Source: Rhodoblastus sp963713695 (GTDB taxonomy: Bacteria > Pseudomonadota > Alphaproteobacteria > Rhizobiales > Beijerinckiaceae). From it: a stretch of DNA of 64,000 bases. Shown piece after piece: positions 25,131-32,950 of this stretch. The translations under genes were made by a program, and so were the position numbers. The stretch is taken from the NCBI GenBank assembly GCA_963713695.1, contig CAVQMU010000009.1:124001-188000 (forward strand). Direction: 5' to 3'. Each line of letters starts with the position of its first letter. Within the stretch, counting starts at the first letter, position 1. The notes under the pieces are model-generated. The model did no database searches, was not told the DNA's origin, and worked only from the letters and a program-made list of their open reading frames with translations.

Positions 25131-25353
25131 GCGCACCATGCGCGCCCCAACACAAGGTTAGGACGCGCGCACGTTGGGGTTAAATGCGCACCGATTGCGC
25201 ACCAAAAGCGCGTTTCTATAAATACGTTTAGATTCAGTTAGTTACGCAGGGCGCACCAAATGCGCACCATTGAGCGCACCAAGAGCGCACCATGCCTCCG
25301 CACACCCGCACCGCACCGCACCTCCCCCTATATAGGAGGTGCGGATGGTGCGC
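25131..25353. repeat. GCGCACCA iteron array
   Basis: GCGCACCA occurs at 25131, 25197, 25251, 25262, 25274 and 25286, with GCGCACCG at 25186-25193 and an inverted copy TGGTGCGC at 25346-25353. The last four direct copies are 11-12 bases apart and the 25186/25197 pair is 11 apart, about one helical turn, so a protein could bind all on one face. Candidates are the RepA-like protein (replication iterons) or the small terminase subunit (cos binding sites). Confidence 0.7.
25316..25344. repeat. 10-bp inverted repeat beside the iterons
   Basis: CCGCACCTCC (25316-25325) and GGAGGTGCGG (25335-25344) form a perfect stem with the loop CCCTATATA. It lies between the direct iterons and the inverted copy. 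It could be an origin hairpin, a cos-type structure or a terminator without a T run. Confidence 0.6.
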
Positions 25354-25653
25354 CCTGGCTTTGGTGCTGAACGATTGTCATCCAAGCGCGATCAAACCGG
25401 GAGAACCCCTCAGACGGAAAAACCTTCCGCCTTTCCACATGCTGTTTTCCAGCCACGGAAATTTATTTAGGGCAGAGATGCTGTCATATCATACACAACA
25501 TGAAACACGCTCAAGCAACTTTCGACGTGTTGAGACATATTAACACAAGTTTACAGCCAATTAAAATCATATATTTATTGAATAATAGAATTTCCTCTTA
25601 CGCGAACATTCTCTCAACTCACCCGAGAACCGTCCGCAGACTAGCCAGCCAAC

Positions 25654-25863
25654 ATGCACGCCCTTTTTTCTGACCCGAACACGCTCAAATTAATCGATAA
25701 GCAGTGCGCGCACGTCGAAGCGCTCGCGCACACTGCTCCCTCGCTCGATACGCCGTTGCTCGACCACATGCGCGCTCTCCTCGCCGCATCGCCGGAAAGC
25801 GAGACGCCGGAAGTCGAGAGCATCTCCGATTATTTCCGCAAGCGCTTCAACGTGGGGGCCTGA
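25654..25863 (+). CDS. Small hypothetical phage protein
   Basis: 69 residues, acidic and helical: MHALFSDPNTLKLIDKQCAH, then VESISDYFRKRFNVGA. Not recognised. The first gene of the late-type run; the next start follows after 3 bases. Confidence 0.5.
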   Translation: MHALFSDPNTLKLIDKQCAHVEALAHTAPSLDTPLLDHMRALLAASPESETPEVESISDYFRKRFNVGA

Positions 25864-25866
25864 ACA

Positions 25867-26073
25867 ATGGCGATCAACTCGAAACCGCCCCGCGTCACAC
25901 AGGCTGAACACGCCGTCGCCAGCAAAGCCGACTTGGCGAAGCTGTTCGCCAACATGCTCGACGCCGCGCCTCTTGCCCAAATGGACGGCGCACGGATCGC
26001 GCTTAGCCTGACTGTCGAGAGAGACGCCGCCTATCACAACCTGACGCGCACTGCCGAAGTTCGGAAAGGCTGA
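25867..26073 (+). CDS. Small hypothetical phage protein
   Basis: 68 residues, helical: ASKADLAKLFANMLDAAP and LSLTVERDAAYHNLTRTAEVRKG. Not recognised. Tightly spaced with its neighbours (3 and 4 bases), so part of the structural operon. Confidence 0.5.
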   Translation: MAINSKPPRVTQAEHAVASKADLAKLFANMLDAAPLAQMDGARIALSLTVERDAAYHNLTRTAEVRKG

Positions 26074-26077
26074 ACCC

Positions 26078-26689
26078 ATGGGCGTCGAGCTTCGCGTGCA
26101 AATCGATACACGGCAATTCGTTGAGCGCATGGAGTTCAGCGCACGCGAAGGCGTGAACGCGATGCGGCGCACGGTCGACAAGACAGCGCGCGCCGCGCGC
26201 AAAGACGCAATCAAGACCATGGCGAAAGACATCGGCGTTCCGGCGAGCAAGTTTCGCGACGCCACGCCCCTCGTTAGAGGCTCCACACAGAACAATCTAA
26301 GCGCCGTTTGGACAATCAAGAAAAAGGCTATCGGCGCGCTGAACGTTGGCACGTTCCTGTCTGGCATGAACGCCAATCGCGGCTCTTACACCGGCTCGAC
26401 CTTTCGTCTCACGGGCGGCGGCTCAGCAAGCCTCAACATCCCCAAGGCGTTCGTCATCGAAGCCAATGGTGGCCGGGCTCTCATGGTGCGGACCGGCAAG
26501 GGCAGGAAGGACTTCAAGCCAGTCTATATCGAGATGCCTTCGACGGGCATGGCGCAAGACAAGGCCGCGCCGCGTGTCGACTGGACGAAGGCAGTAGACC
26601 GTTTACTTGCCTCGACGATGGCCGCCGAAATACAGCACGCGCTCGACGGCGTCGCCGGGCCGAACCCTTCAATAATTGGCGGGGAGTGA
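26078..26689 (+). CDS. Phage minor tail protein Z-like (lambda gpZ family)
   Basis: 203 residues. The N-terminal part (NAMRRTVDKTARAARKDAIKTMAKDIGVPASKFRD) and the middle (FRLTGGGSASLNIPKAFVIE, then RALMVRTGKGRKDFKPVY) match the pattern of prophage minor tail protein Z. In lambda, gpZ helps join or stabilise tail termini. Its place before the terminase genes is unusual, because the tail gene normally follows the head genes. Confidence 0.7.
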   Translation: MGVELRVQIDTRQFVERMEFSAREGVNAMRRTVDKTARAARKDAIKTMAKDIGVPASKFRDATPLVRGSTQNNLSAVWTIKKKAIGALNVGTFLSGMNANRGSYTGSTFRLTGGGSASLNIPKAFVIEANGGRALMVRTGKGRKDFKPVYIEMPSTGMAQDKAAPRVDWTKAVDRLLASTMAAEIQHALDGVAGPNPSIIGGE

Positions 26690-26690
26690 C

Positions 26691-27215
26691 ATGCTCGACG
26701 CGTCGCCCCGATCATTCAACAACCCACACCGCGTTTCGCGACTTGCTCGCCGTGCTGTTGCTCTGTCCGTCGTCGGATTCTTCTCCGGTTCGGCGATGGC
26801 GCATCACTCCACGACGGCAGGCCACCCCCCGCGCTGCGCATCCGTTCGGTCTGAATGCGGGAGTGATCCCGCCGAATGGCCGCAGCGCGGGGAGCGCGAG
26901 AACGCCACGCTCAAGGCTTATGCTCAAGCTGAGTTTATGGAAGCGATTGGCGCAATCGGCCTCAAGACTCAACGCGAGTCGCTGGCAGGCATCGCGGGCG
27001 CGAAGCTGTCGACCTTGCTTGAAGCCCCGTCAAGCCCTATGCGCGGGCCTCTCTGGGCATCAGTGCGCCGCGCGGGCGATTGGCGGACAGCGCAGGCGGC
27101 TTTGGGTCCTTGGCAGCCATCCACCGACCGGTTGCGGCGCGCTGCCGCATATTATTCGTTCTTTTCGTCTCATTTTTCGATAGTGCCATCAAAGCCTTGC
27201 GGGGCAAAGGCATGA
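26691..27215 (+). CDS. Hypothetical protein with N-terminal hydrophobic segment
   Basis: 174 residues. RLARRAVALSVVGFFSGSAMA at about residues 16-37 looks like a signal peptide or membrane anchor after two arginines. The rest is unremarkable, with one helical part (ENATLKAYAQAEFMEAIGAIGLKT, split by polar residues). It overlaps the TerS start by 4 bases (ATGA). I cannot assign a function; an export-linked role such as lysis is possible but unsupported. Confidence 0.4.
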   Translation: MLDASPRSFNNPHRVSRLARRAVALSVVGFFSGSAMAHHSTTAGHPPRCASVRSECGSDPAEWPQRGERENATLKAYAQAEFMEAIGAIGLKTQRESLAGIAGAKLSTLLEAPSSPMRGPLWASVRRAGDWRTAQAALGPWQPSTDRLRRAAAYYSFFSSHFSIVPSKPCGAKA

Positions 27216-27736
27216 CCGCACGCGCAACGATAACCGAACTCGCCGCAGAAAATCACATTGCCCGGAACATCGCGCTTCAGCATCTCAAAGATGCTGGTAT
27301 TGCCCGCAATCCGAAGGACAGGACTTTCAACCACACCGACGCGTCCGAAGCGATCCGCCTGCGCCTCGACGAAGCCCGCGTCGTTGGCAACCGGAACGCG
27401 CCCCGCGCATCGTATGGTCATTCCCTGGACGATGACGCCCGCCGCACGCTGAACGCCGCGAAAGCGGAAGGCGAACAGATGCGCGCCCGGAAGATGCGCC
27501 TTCAACTCGAACAGGCCGAAGGCAAGCTCATTGACCGGGAAACCGTCGCCGAGGTTTGCAAGGACATAGCCACGCGTGCGCGATCCGCCTTCCTGTCAAT
27601 CGGGCCGAAACTCGCGCCGCGCCTCGCCGGCATGACTGACGAACGCGCGATTGCCGGACTTATAGAGGAAGAGGCCCGCCTTGCGCTCGGCGTGCTCGCC
27701 GATCCGTTCACCTATGCAAACGAGGCCCTGGCATGA
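27212..27736 (+). CDS. terS: Phage terminase small subunit (Nu1-like)
   Basis: 174 residues. The N-terminal helix-turn-helix (ARATITELAAENHIARNIALQHLKDAG) resembles Nu1-type DNA-binding domains. A basic coiled helix follows (KAEGEQMRARKMRLQLEQAEGKLIDRETVAEVCKDIATRARSAF, given in parts) and is typical of small terminases. Position directly before TerL, with a 4-base overlap, supports the call. It would recognise the packaging site, possibly the iteron region 2 kb upstream. Confidence 0.75.
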   Translation: MTARATITELAAENHIARNIALQHLKDAGIARNPKDRTFNHTDASEAIRLRLDEARVVGNRNAPRASYGHSLDDDARRTLNAAKAEGEQMRARKMRLQLEQAEGKLIDRETVAEVCKDIATRARSAFLSIGPKLAPRLAGMTDERAIAGLIEEEARLALGVLADPFTYANEALA

Positions 27737-29553
27737 GCTTCGTTTTCAAATTTGACTTCAGCCTTGCAATCGAAATTCTCGGCGCATTCGCGCCGCCTGT
27801 CCTCCTGTCGCCGTCCGAATGGGCTGAAGCGAACATCATCCTGCCGTCCGAGAGCAATGCCGAGCCGGGGCCGTTGCGCCTGACTTCCTATCAGCGCGGT
27901 ATGATCGACGCGATTGCGGACGAAGCCGCCGACACGTTCGTTTTCATGCTCGCGTCGCAAACCGGGAAGTCAATTTCTATCGATTGCGTCCTCGGCTACG
28001 CCATGGCGCAAGACCCCGGCCCCGCATTGCACGTCTCGCCAACTGAAGGCAAAGCAACGGATTTTGTTCGCAACCGGCTGGACCCGCTTATAAAAACATC
28101 TCCCGCGCTGCGCTCCATTATCGGCGGCGGCAGGAAAGGCGGCGGCGACAGCCTGTCGCACAAACTCTTTCCAGGCGGATCGCTGAACGTCGCTTCGTCC
28201 TATAAGCCGGATGACCTTGCCGCACGCGCGATCCGCTGGCTATTCCTCGACGAAGTAGACAGGTTCGCCAATTCGGCGGGAACCGAAGGCGACCCCGTGC
28301 TTTTAGCGACGAAGCGCACGCGCACTTTCCGTAACCGCCGCCGCATCATCGCCAGCACGCCTACGGCGAAAGGCGCGTCGCGCGTCAAGGAATGGCACGA
28401 CCGGGGGACGTGCGAAAAGTACTTCACCTCTTGCCCTGAATGCGGCGCGTTCGATTATTTCCGTTTCGAACAGCTCAAATGGGAAAAGGGCAAGCCCCAC
28501 ACCGCGCGCCTTGTGTGCGACGATTGCGGGCATCATCTGACTGAGCGCGAACGCCTCGCTGCTATCGAGGCCGGCGATTGGCAGCCCACGAACGAAAACC
28601 CGGAGCCGGGTATCCGCAGCTTTCACGCGACGGAACTTGTCTCGAAGTTCAGCTCGCTCGCCAGCGTCGCCGCGCAATCCGAGGAAGCCGACACGCCCGA
28701 AAAGCGCCGCGTCTTCGTCAATACCGTTTTGGCCGATACTTATGACGATGGCGGCGAAATCAAGGTCGACGCGACGGAGCTTCAGCAACGCGCCGAGCCG
28801 ATTAAAGCGCCTTATGCGCCCGCAATCCAGTTCGTTACGGCTGGCGTAGACGTTCAGGCGGAACGCCTTGAAGTCAGTTTTATCGGCCATGCCGAGCCGA
28901 AAGACGACCGCCGCGCGTGGGTTTTGAACCACTTCGTTTTGCACGGCGACACTTCAGGCGGCGCGGTATGGGCGGACCTCGATAAGTTGTTAGGCAGCGT
29001 GTCCTTCCGCACCTTCGACGGGCGCAATTTGCCACTGTCCGCGACTGCGATCGATAGCGGATACAACACAAGCAACGTTGCCACGTTCTGCGCTTCTCAA
29101 CGCAAAAAAACCCGCAACGTTATCGCTGTCAAAGGCGTGGGCGGGTTCGACAAACCCGTAATCCGCAAGGGCAACACGTTGCGCGGTCTAACCACGCTCT
29201 ACCTTGTGGGCGTCGACGGCGTGAAGGCGGCCATTCACCGCCGCCTGTCCATGCAGGAAATCGCGCCCGGCTTCATTTACCTGCCGGACCATCTCGACGC
29301 CGCGTACTTCGAAGGGCTCGCCGTCGAGACGCTGAAAACCCGGTATGTGCGCGGCTACGCCAAACAAGAATTCCACATGTCGGCACGTTCAGGCGGCGGC
29401 AATGAACCCCTGGACTGTCTGGCCTATGCGCTCGCCGTCGCGAGCATCACGAAGGCACCGCCGAAAAACGCAAAGGCTAAATCCACCATCGGCGATTTGG
29501 CCGCAAAGCTGAACGCCACCTCGAACACCGGAGCTTCCTCGAATGTCCCTTAA
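27733..29553 (+). CDS. terL: Phage terminase large subunit (lambda GpA family)
   Basis: 606 residues, near the usual length of GpA-type enzymes. LSPSEWAEANIILP, then the atypical Walker A FMLASQTGKSISI near residue 78, ALHVSPTEGKATDFV, Walker B WLFLDEVDRF near 171, a CPECG...CDDCG zinc-ribbon-like insert at about 236-265, and the nuclease part with TAGVDVQAERLEVSFIG and TAIDSGYNTSNV. The ATPase drives DNA packaging and the nuclease cuts cos ends. Walker and Asp residues are intact. Confidence 0.92.
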   Translation: MSFVFKFDFSLAIEILGAFAPPVLLSPSEWAEANIILPSESNAEPGPLRLTSYQRGMIDAIADEAADTFVFMLASQTGKSISIDCVLGYAMAQDPGPALHVSPTEGKATDFVRNRLDPLIKTSPALRSIIGGGRKGGGDSLSHKLFPGGSLNVASSYKPDDLAARAIRWLFLDEVDRFANSAGTEGDPVLLATKRTRTFRNRRRIIASTPTAKGASRVKEWHDRGTCEKYFTSCPECGAFDYFRFEQLKWEKGKPHTARLVCDDCGHHLTERERLAAIEAGDWQPTNENPEPGIRSFHATELVSKFSSLASVAAQSEEADTPEKRRVFVNTVLADTYDDGGEIKVDATELQQRAEPIKAPYAPAIQFVTAGVDVQAERLEVSFIGHAEPKDDRRAWVLNHFVLHGDTSGGAVWADLDKLLGSVSFRTFDGRNLPLSATAIDSGYNTSNVATFCASQRKKTRNVIAVKGVGGFDKPVIRKGNTLRGLTTLYLVGVDGVKAAIHRRLSMQEIAPGFIYLPDHLDAAYFEGLAVETLKTRYVRGYAKQEFHMSARSGGGNEPLDCLAYALAVASITKAPPKNAKAKSTIGDLAAKLNATSNTGASSNVP

Positions 29554-29902
29554 ACCTGTCGTCACCAAAGCGCCCACCGCCGCGATGATTATTTCGCAAG
29601 AGCGGTTGCGCATCATGAATATTCTCGAATGCCCTGAAGGCAGAAAACGCCCGGAAAGCGCGCGAAAGCTGGCGCTCAACTCAAACATGTCCGTCGAGAT
29701 GGCTGTCGACATGTTGCGCGGCCTGCCGACCGAAAGCCCCTTCCTTGACGCCATGAACGCCGAAAGCATCGGCATATCTTCGGCGACTGCCGGCGCAATC
29801 GGCGCGGGCTCGGACCAGAAAGCCGCGCGCCTCGCCGAAATCAAACAGGTAGGGCACGGCTACGCCGCCGCGCGCGGTTATGTCGTCAACGTGAAGGCGT
29901 GA
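29543..29902 (+). CDS. Small phage protein resembling a prohead-protease C-terminal tail
   Basis: 119 residues. The core RLRIMNILECPEG, then ARKLALNSNMSVEMAVDMLRG resembles the short helical tail seen at the C-terminus of S49/ClpP-type prohead proteases (pattern IxxIL..PEA..R..LA......S.E.A..LL...P). No protease domain is attached. It overlaps the TerL end and lies just before the portal gene. It could be a scaffold-like protein; function not established. Confidence 0.45.
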   Translation: MSLKPVVTKAPTAAMIISQERLRIMNILECPEGRKRPESARKLALNSNMSVEMAVDMLRGLPTESPFLDAMNAESIGISSATAGAIGAGSDQKAARLAEIKQVGHGYAAARGYVVNVKA

Positions 29903-29906
29903 CGAT

Positions 29907-31607
29907 ATGAACGCCTTACCCCTGAACCATGGATCACCCGGCGAGATCGCAGCCGCGATCAACCTGCCGGCTGTCCGCCAATCGACGGAACTCGCGCCGC
30001 CGAACGTCAAGGCCGATTTTCAGAGCGGGACAGACGGACGCGGCCCGCGCCTCGCCTGGGCTCGCTATCAAAGCCCGCTCGGCATGGGCTGGAATGCTGG
30101 CGCGAACAGCCCGCTTGCTATCCAGTATGGCGGCAGGACGGCGCGCGACGCCGTTGCGGCTTCCGTCATCGCGAACGACCTCGCCACGTCGAACCCGGCG
30201 CTGTCGACGATCCTTGACACGTCCGAGACGAACGCAGTTGGAACCGGCTTAACCCTTTCAAGCAAGCCCGACGCGGACGCGCTCGGCATTTCGCCGGAAG
30301 CGGCGCGCAAGCTCTCGCACGCCATTGAAACCCGATGGAAGGCTTGGGCCGAAAACGCCCGCGAAGTCGATATTAGTGGACGTTTCGACATGCACGGGTT
30401 AGCCGCCGCCGCGTATCGCTCGGCGCTCTTGAACGGCGAGATTGTCGCAACGCTCGATTGGCAGTCCTTCCGGGGCGTGACAACGCGGACAAAAGTTGCA
30501 CTTCTCGACACGCGCCAACTCGACGCCACAATTATCGGCGAGCGCGACGGCTGGCGCGTCCTGAACGGCGTGGCCTTCGACCAACGGGGCCGCGTGGGCG
30601 GCTATTACCTCCGCGAGCTGCCGCTCGGCGCGACGTATATTCAGCCGATGGCGAAATTCACGCCGGCCTTCACCGCCTGGGGTCGCCGCAAGGTCATTCA
30701 CCTTTTCGAGCTGAAAGACCCGAGGCAGGTGCGCGGCTTGTCGCCGTTAGTCGGCGCTCTGACGCCAGCGCAGGAACGCGAGGCAAACGCCGAGTTCACA
30801 TTAGCCAACGCGCTCTTGCAAACTCAGTTCGCCTTGACCGTCGAAAGCGATTTGCCGCCGCAAGCCGCTTTGGGCGGGCTGTCCGTCAACGATGAAATGT
30901 CCGGCATGTCCGGCTTCGTCGAAGACCGCGCGTCTTGGTACAGCAAGAGCAAAATCAGCCCGCAGCCCGGCACTGTCAACCACCTTGCGCCCGGCGATAA
31001 GCTCAAAATGAACAAGGTCGAAAATCCGACCGCAACCTTTGACGCCTTCGACAAGTCGCTTACACGCAAGGCGGCCCGCGCGGCTGGCGAAAGTTACGAA
31101 AACGTTAGCGGCGATTATTCGATGACGAATTTCAGCGCTTCGCGCATGGCTGGCGAACAGCCGCACCGCATGACGATGAAACGTCGCCGCAACCTTGTCG
31201 AAGCGTTTTATCGCGCCGTCTTCGACGCATGGCTTGAAGAGCAGTTAGAAACCGGCGCAATCGAAGCGCCGGACGGTGCGCCGCCGTTTTACGCAATGCG
31301 AGACGCGTACACGTCGAGCAAATGGCTCGGATGGGGCCGCGCGGAACCGGACAAAAAGAAGGCTGCCGACGCGACGGTTTTAGAGCTTGAGAACGGCTTA
31401 ACGACCTTCGAAGACGCGCTCGCCGAACGCGGGCTCGACCTCGAAACCCATATCCAAAACCTGAAGAACGAACGTGACTTGCTCAAGGCGGCGGGGCTCG
31501 ACCATCCGTTCTATCCCGGCGCGACCATCACCCAAAACCGCGACGATACCGAAGAACCTACGCCCGTCGCGCCTGCGCAATTGCCGAAGAGAGGGTCGCG
31601 TAAATGA
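29907..31607 (+). CDS. Phage portal protein (lambda gpB family)
   Basis: 566 residues, normal for lambda-type portals. It has the family features ARDAVAASVIANDLATSNP, ILDTSETNAVGTGL, ALLNGEIVATLDWQ, a DPRQVRGLSPL segment after HLFELK, and NFSASRMAGEQPHR. It forms the dodecameric ring through which DNA enters the capsid. It directly precedes the gpW-like gene (4-base overlap). The gene looks intact. Confidence 0.92.
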   Translation: MNALPLNHGSPGEIAAAINLPAVRQSTELAPPNVKADFQSGTDGRGPRLAWARYQSPLGMGWNAGANSPLAIQYGGRTARDAVAASVIANDLATSNPALSTILDTSETNAVGTGLTLSSKPDADALGISPEAARKLSHAIETRWKAWAENAREVDISGRFDMHGLAAAAYRSALLNGEIVATLDWQSFRGVTTRTKVALLDTRQLDATIIGERDGWRVLNGVAFDQRGRVGGYYLRELPLGATYIQPMAKFTPAFTAWGRRKVIHLFELKDPRQVRGLSPLVGALTPAQEREANAEFTLANALLQTQFALTVESDLPPQAALGGLSVNDEMSGMSGFVEDRASWYSKSKISPQPGTVNHLAPGDKLKMNKVENPTATFDAFDKSLTRKAARAAGESYENVSGDYSMTNFSASRMAGEQPHRMTMKRRRNLVEAFYRAVFDAWLEEQLETGAIEAPDGAPPFYAMRDAYTSSKWLGWGRAEPDKKKAADATVLELENGLTTFEDALAERGLDLETHIQNLKNERDLLKAAGLDHPFYPGATITQNRDDTEEPTPVAPAQLPKRGSRK

Positions 31608-31942
31608 GCAACTTCAACCGTCCGCCGCTGCCTGGAAACTGCTTTCCGCCACCTGCCGGGCCGCCGTCCGCAATCGACAACCCGTGCATGTATCTGCCGG
31701 AGCTTCGCGCCGCGCTCTATCAGCTCATGACGGGAAATCAGACGCAACAGACGCGCGATCAAGACCGCTGGAAAACGACGCATCCCGGCAACGTCAAGGA
31801 ACTCAGGGCCGAAATTCGCAAGCTCGAAATCCTTTGCGATCCACGCATGTCGCGCCGTGCCGTGCGAGCCGGGCCTTACGTTCCGCCCGGCGCGATCAAC
31901 CCTGGATTCGGCTATCCGTTCGGCTTCGGCTGGCCCTACTGA
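31604..31942 (+). CDS. gpW-like head-tail joining protein
   Basis: 112 residues. The central YLPELRAALYQLMTG and VKELRAEIRKLEIL resemble lambda gpW (ARAALHDLMTG ... DLKKYIAELE), which plugs the filled capsid and makes the tail docking surface. The Pro/Gly-rich ends, including a GFGYPFGFGWPY-like C-terminus, are unusual extensions. It overlaps the portal stop. Confidence 0.65.
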   Translation: MSNFNRPPLPGNCFPPPAGPPSAIDNPCMYLPELRAALYQLMTGNQTQQTRDQDRWKTTHPGNVKELRAEIRKLEILCDPRMSRRAVRAGPYVPPGAINPGFGYPFGFGWPY

Positions 31943-31953
31943 AAGAAACCATC

Positions 31954-32460
31954 ATGTCCACAACTGACGAACTCATTCGAAGCCGCGAAGCGGCGCACCG
32001 GGCGCAAGTCGCCGAGCGCGAGCGCAAGGCTTTTCTCGAAACGCCGGCTGGCAGAGCCGACCTCGCAAGGCAAGCCGCTCAAATCGAAAGTGACGAATAC
32101 GCGGAAACGATAATGGGGTTGCCTGAAGCGCAGGACCGTCCGCGCGCCGCCGTCAAACTCGCCATGGCCTATTCGGCGAAATCAATGCCCGTCGAACGCG
32201 CAAAACTTTTTCTCGGCGGCTTGCCCGTCGAAGAAACCGAAACCACGAACCCGAAAGCAACCATCATGGCCGATCCGACCCTTAAACGCCGAACCGAAAT
32301 CCGTCTCGCCGCCCTGTCGCAGCGAGCGGACCAAGGCGACCTTGCCGCCCGCACCGAGGCAAAGCGCCTGAACTATGCGCTGAAAATCAACGCCGGAACG
32401 AGCCTGTCCCTTCTCGCCGCTTTGCAGCAATCCGGCTGTGACGTGGCGGCGATCCGCTAA
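31954..32460 (+). CDS. Hypothetical phage structural-region protein
   Basis: 168 residues. Residues 45-85 (YAETIMGLPEAQDRPRAAV, then SAKSMPVERAKLFLGGLP) again resemble a prohead-protease-type C-terminal tail, as in the 29543 product. The rest is helical and charged. No capsid or protease fold is recognisable. It sits where the capsid gene would usually be. Function unknown. Confidence 0.45.
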   Translation: MSTTDELIRSREAAHRAQVAERERKAFLETPAGRADLARQAAQIESDEYAETIMGLPEAQDRPRAAVKLAMAYSAKSMPVERAKLFLGGLPVEETETTNPKATIMADPTLKRRTEIRLAALSQRADQGDLAARTEAKRLNYALKINAGTSLSLLAALQQSGCDVAAIR

Positions 32461-32483
32461 CCCTCACACAAGGCAATATAAAC

Positions 32484-32789
32484 ATGGCGACTACCGTAAA
32501 ACTCTCGAAATCGCTTCAGACGCACAAGGGCGAAATCAACGAACTCGAACTCAATGAACCGACCGCGCGGGCCTTTTTTGACTATGCAGAACCCTTCAAA
32601 ATGAAGATCAAAGATGGGCGCGTCGAGTTCGAATACAACAACGTGTCAACGTTGAATTTCATGGCGCAGATGAGCGGCGTTGACATGCTCATTCTGAAGG
32701 ACCTGCCAGCCAAGGACTACATGGCGGCGCGCGTCGCAGTCACCGACCTTATCTTAGGAGTTGCCGGCGAGAGCCCTACCGCGCCGTGA
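32484..32789 (+). CDS. Phage tail assembly chaperone (Mu gp41-like)
   Basis: 101 residues: INELELNEPTARAFFDYAEPFKMKI, with MAQMSGVDMLILKDLPAKDYMAARV downstream, the pattern of the small tail assembly proteins encoded before tape-measure genes. These keep the tape-measure protein soluble during tail assembly. Its stop overlaps the start of a 43-codon frame (32786-32917) in the -1 register, as in two-part G/GT chaperones. Confidence 0.7.
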   Translation: MATTVKLSKSLQTHKGEINELELNEPTARAFFDYAEPFKMKIKDGRVEFEYNNVSTLNFMAQMSGVDMLILKDLPAKDYMAARVAVTDLILGVAGESPTAP

Positions 32790-32917
32790 GGCAGAGCGTC
32801 GCGCTGCTAATCACGGAATATCATCAGGACATAGGGACGTTAGAGCAAATGCCGATTAGGCGGCTGTTCTCTCACCTGTCCGCGATAGCCGAATGGAACA
32901 AATCGCGAGCCCCGTAA
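32786..32917 (+). CDS. Short second tail-assembly ORF overlapping the chaperone
   Basis: 43 codons beginning with GTG in GTGA at the chaperone stop: it reads VRQSVALLITEYHQDIGTLE and ends WNKSRAP. Position, length and a conserved-looking W near the C-terminus fit the small second tail-assembly protein (GpE/T type) that many tailed phages express by coupling or -1 frameshifting. I do not see a classical slippery heptamer in the overlap, so coupling through GTGA is the simpler mechanism. Confidence 0.5.
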   Translation: MRQSVALLITEYHQDIGTLEQMPIRRLFSHLSAIAEWNKSRAP

Positions 32918-32950
32918 TGGGCTCGCTTCTCACTCACGGAAGGGCCTAGA

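Larger units (their letters stand above)
25017..25653. other. Gene-free control region of the element
   Basis: 637 bases between the Sel1 gene and the first late-type gene. It contains the GCGCACCA iterons and hairpin at 25131-25353, then an AT-rich tract (about 25450-25610). I see no convincing gene. It sits where a replication origin, a cos site or a late promoter would be expected. Confidence 0.7.

Noticed and set aside
25131..25353. CRISPR array
   Set aside because: Repeats are 8 bases and 11-12 bases apart with no uniform spacers; no cas genes are in the window.
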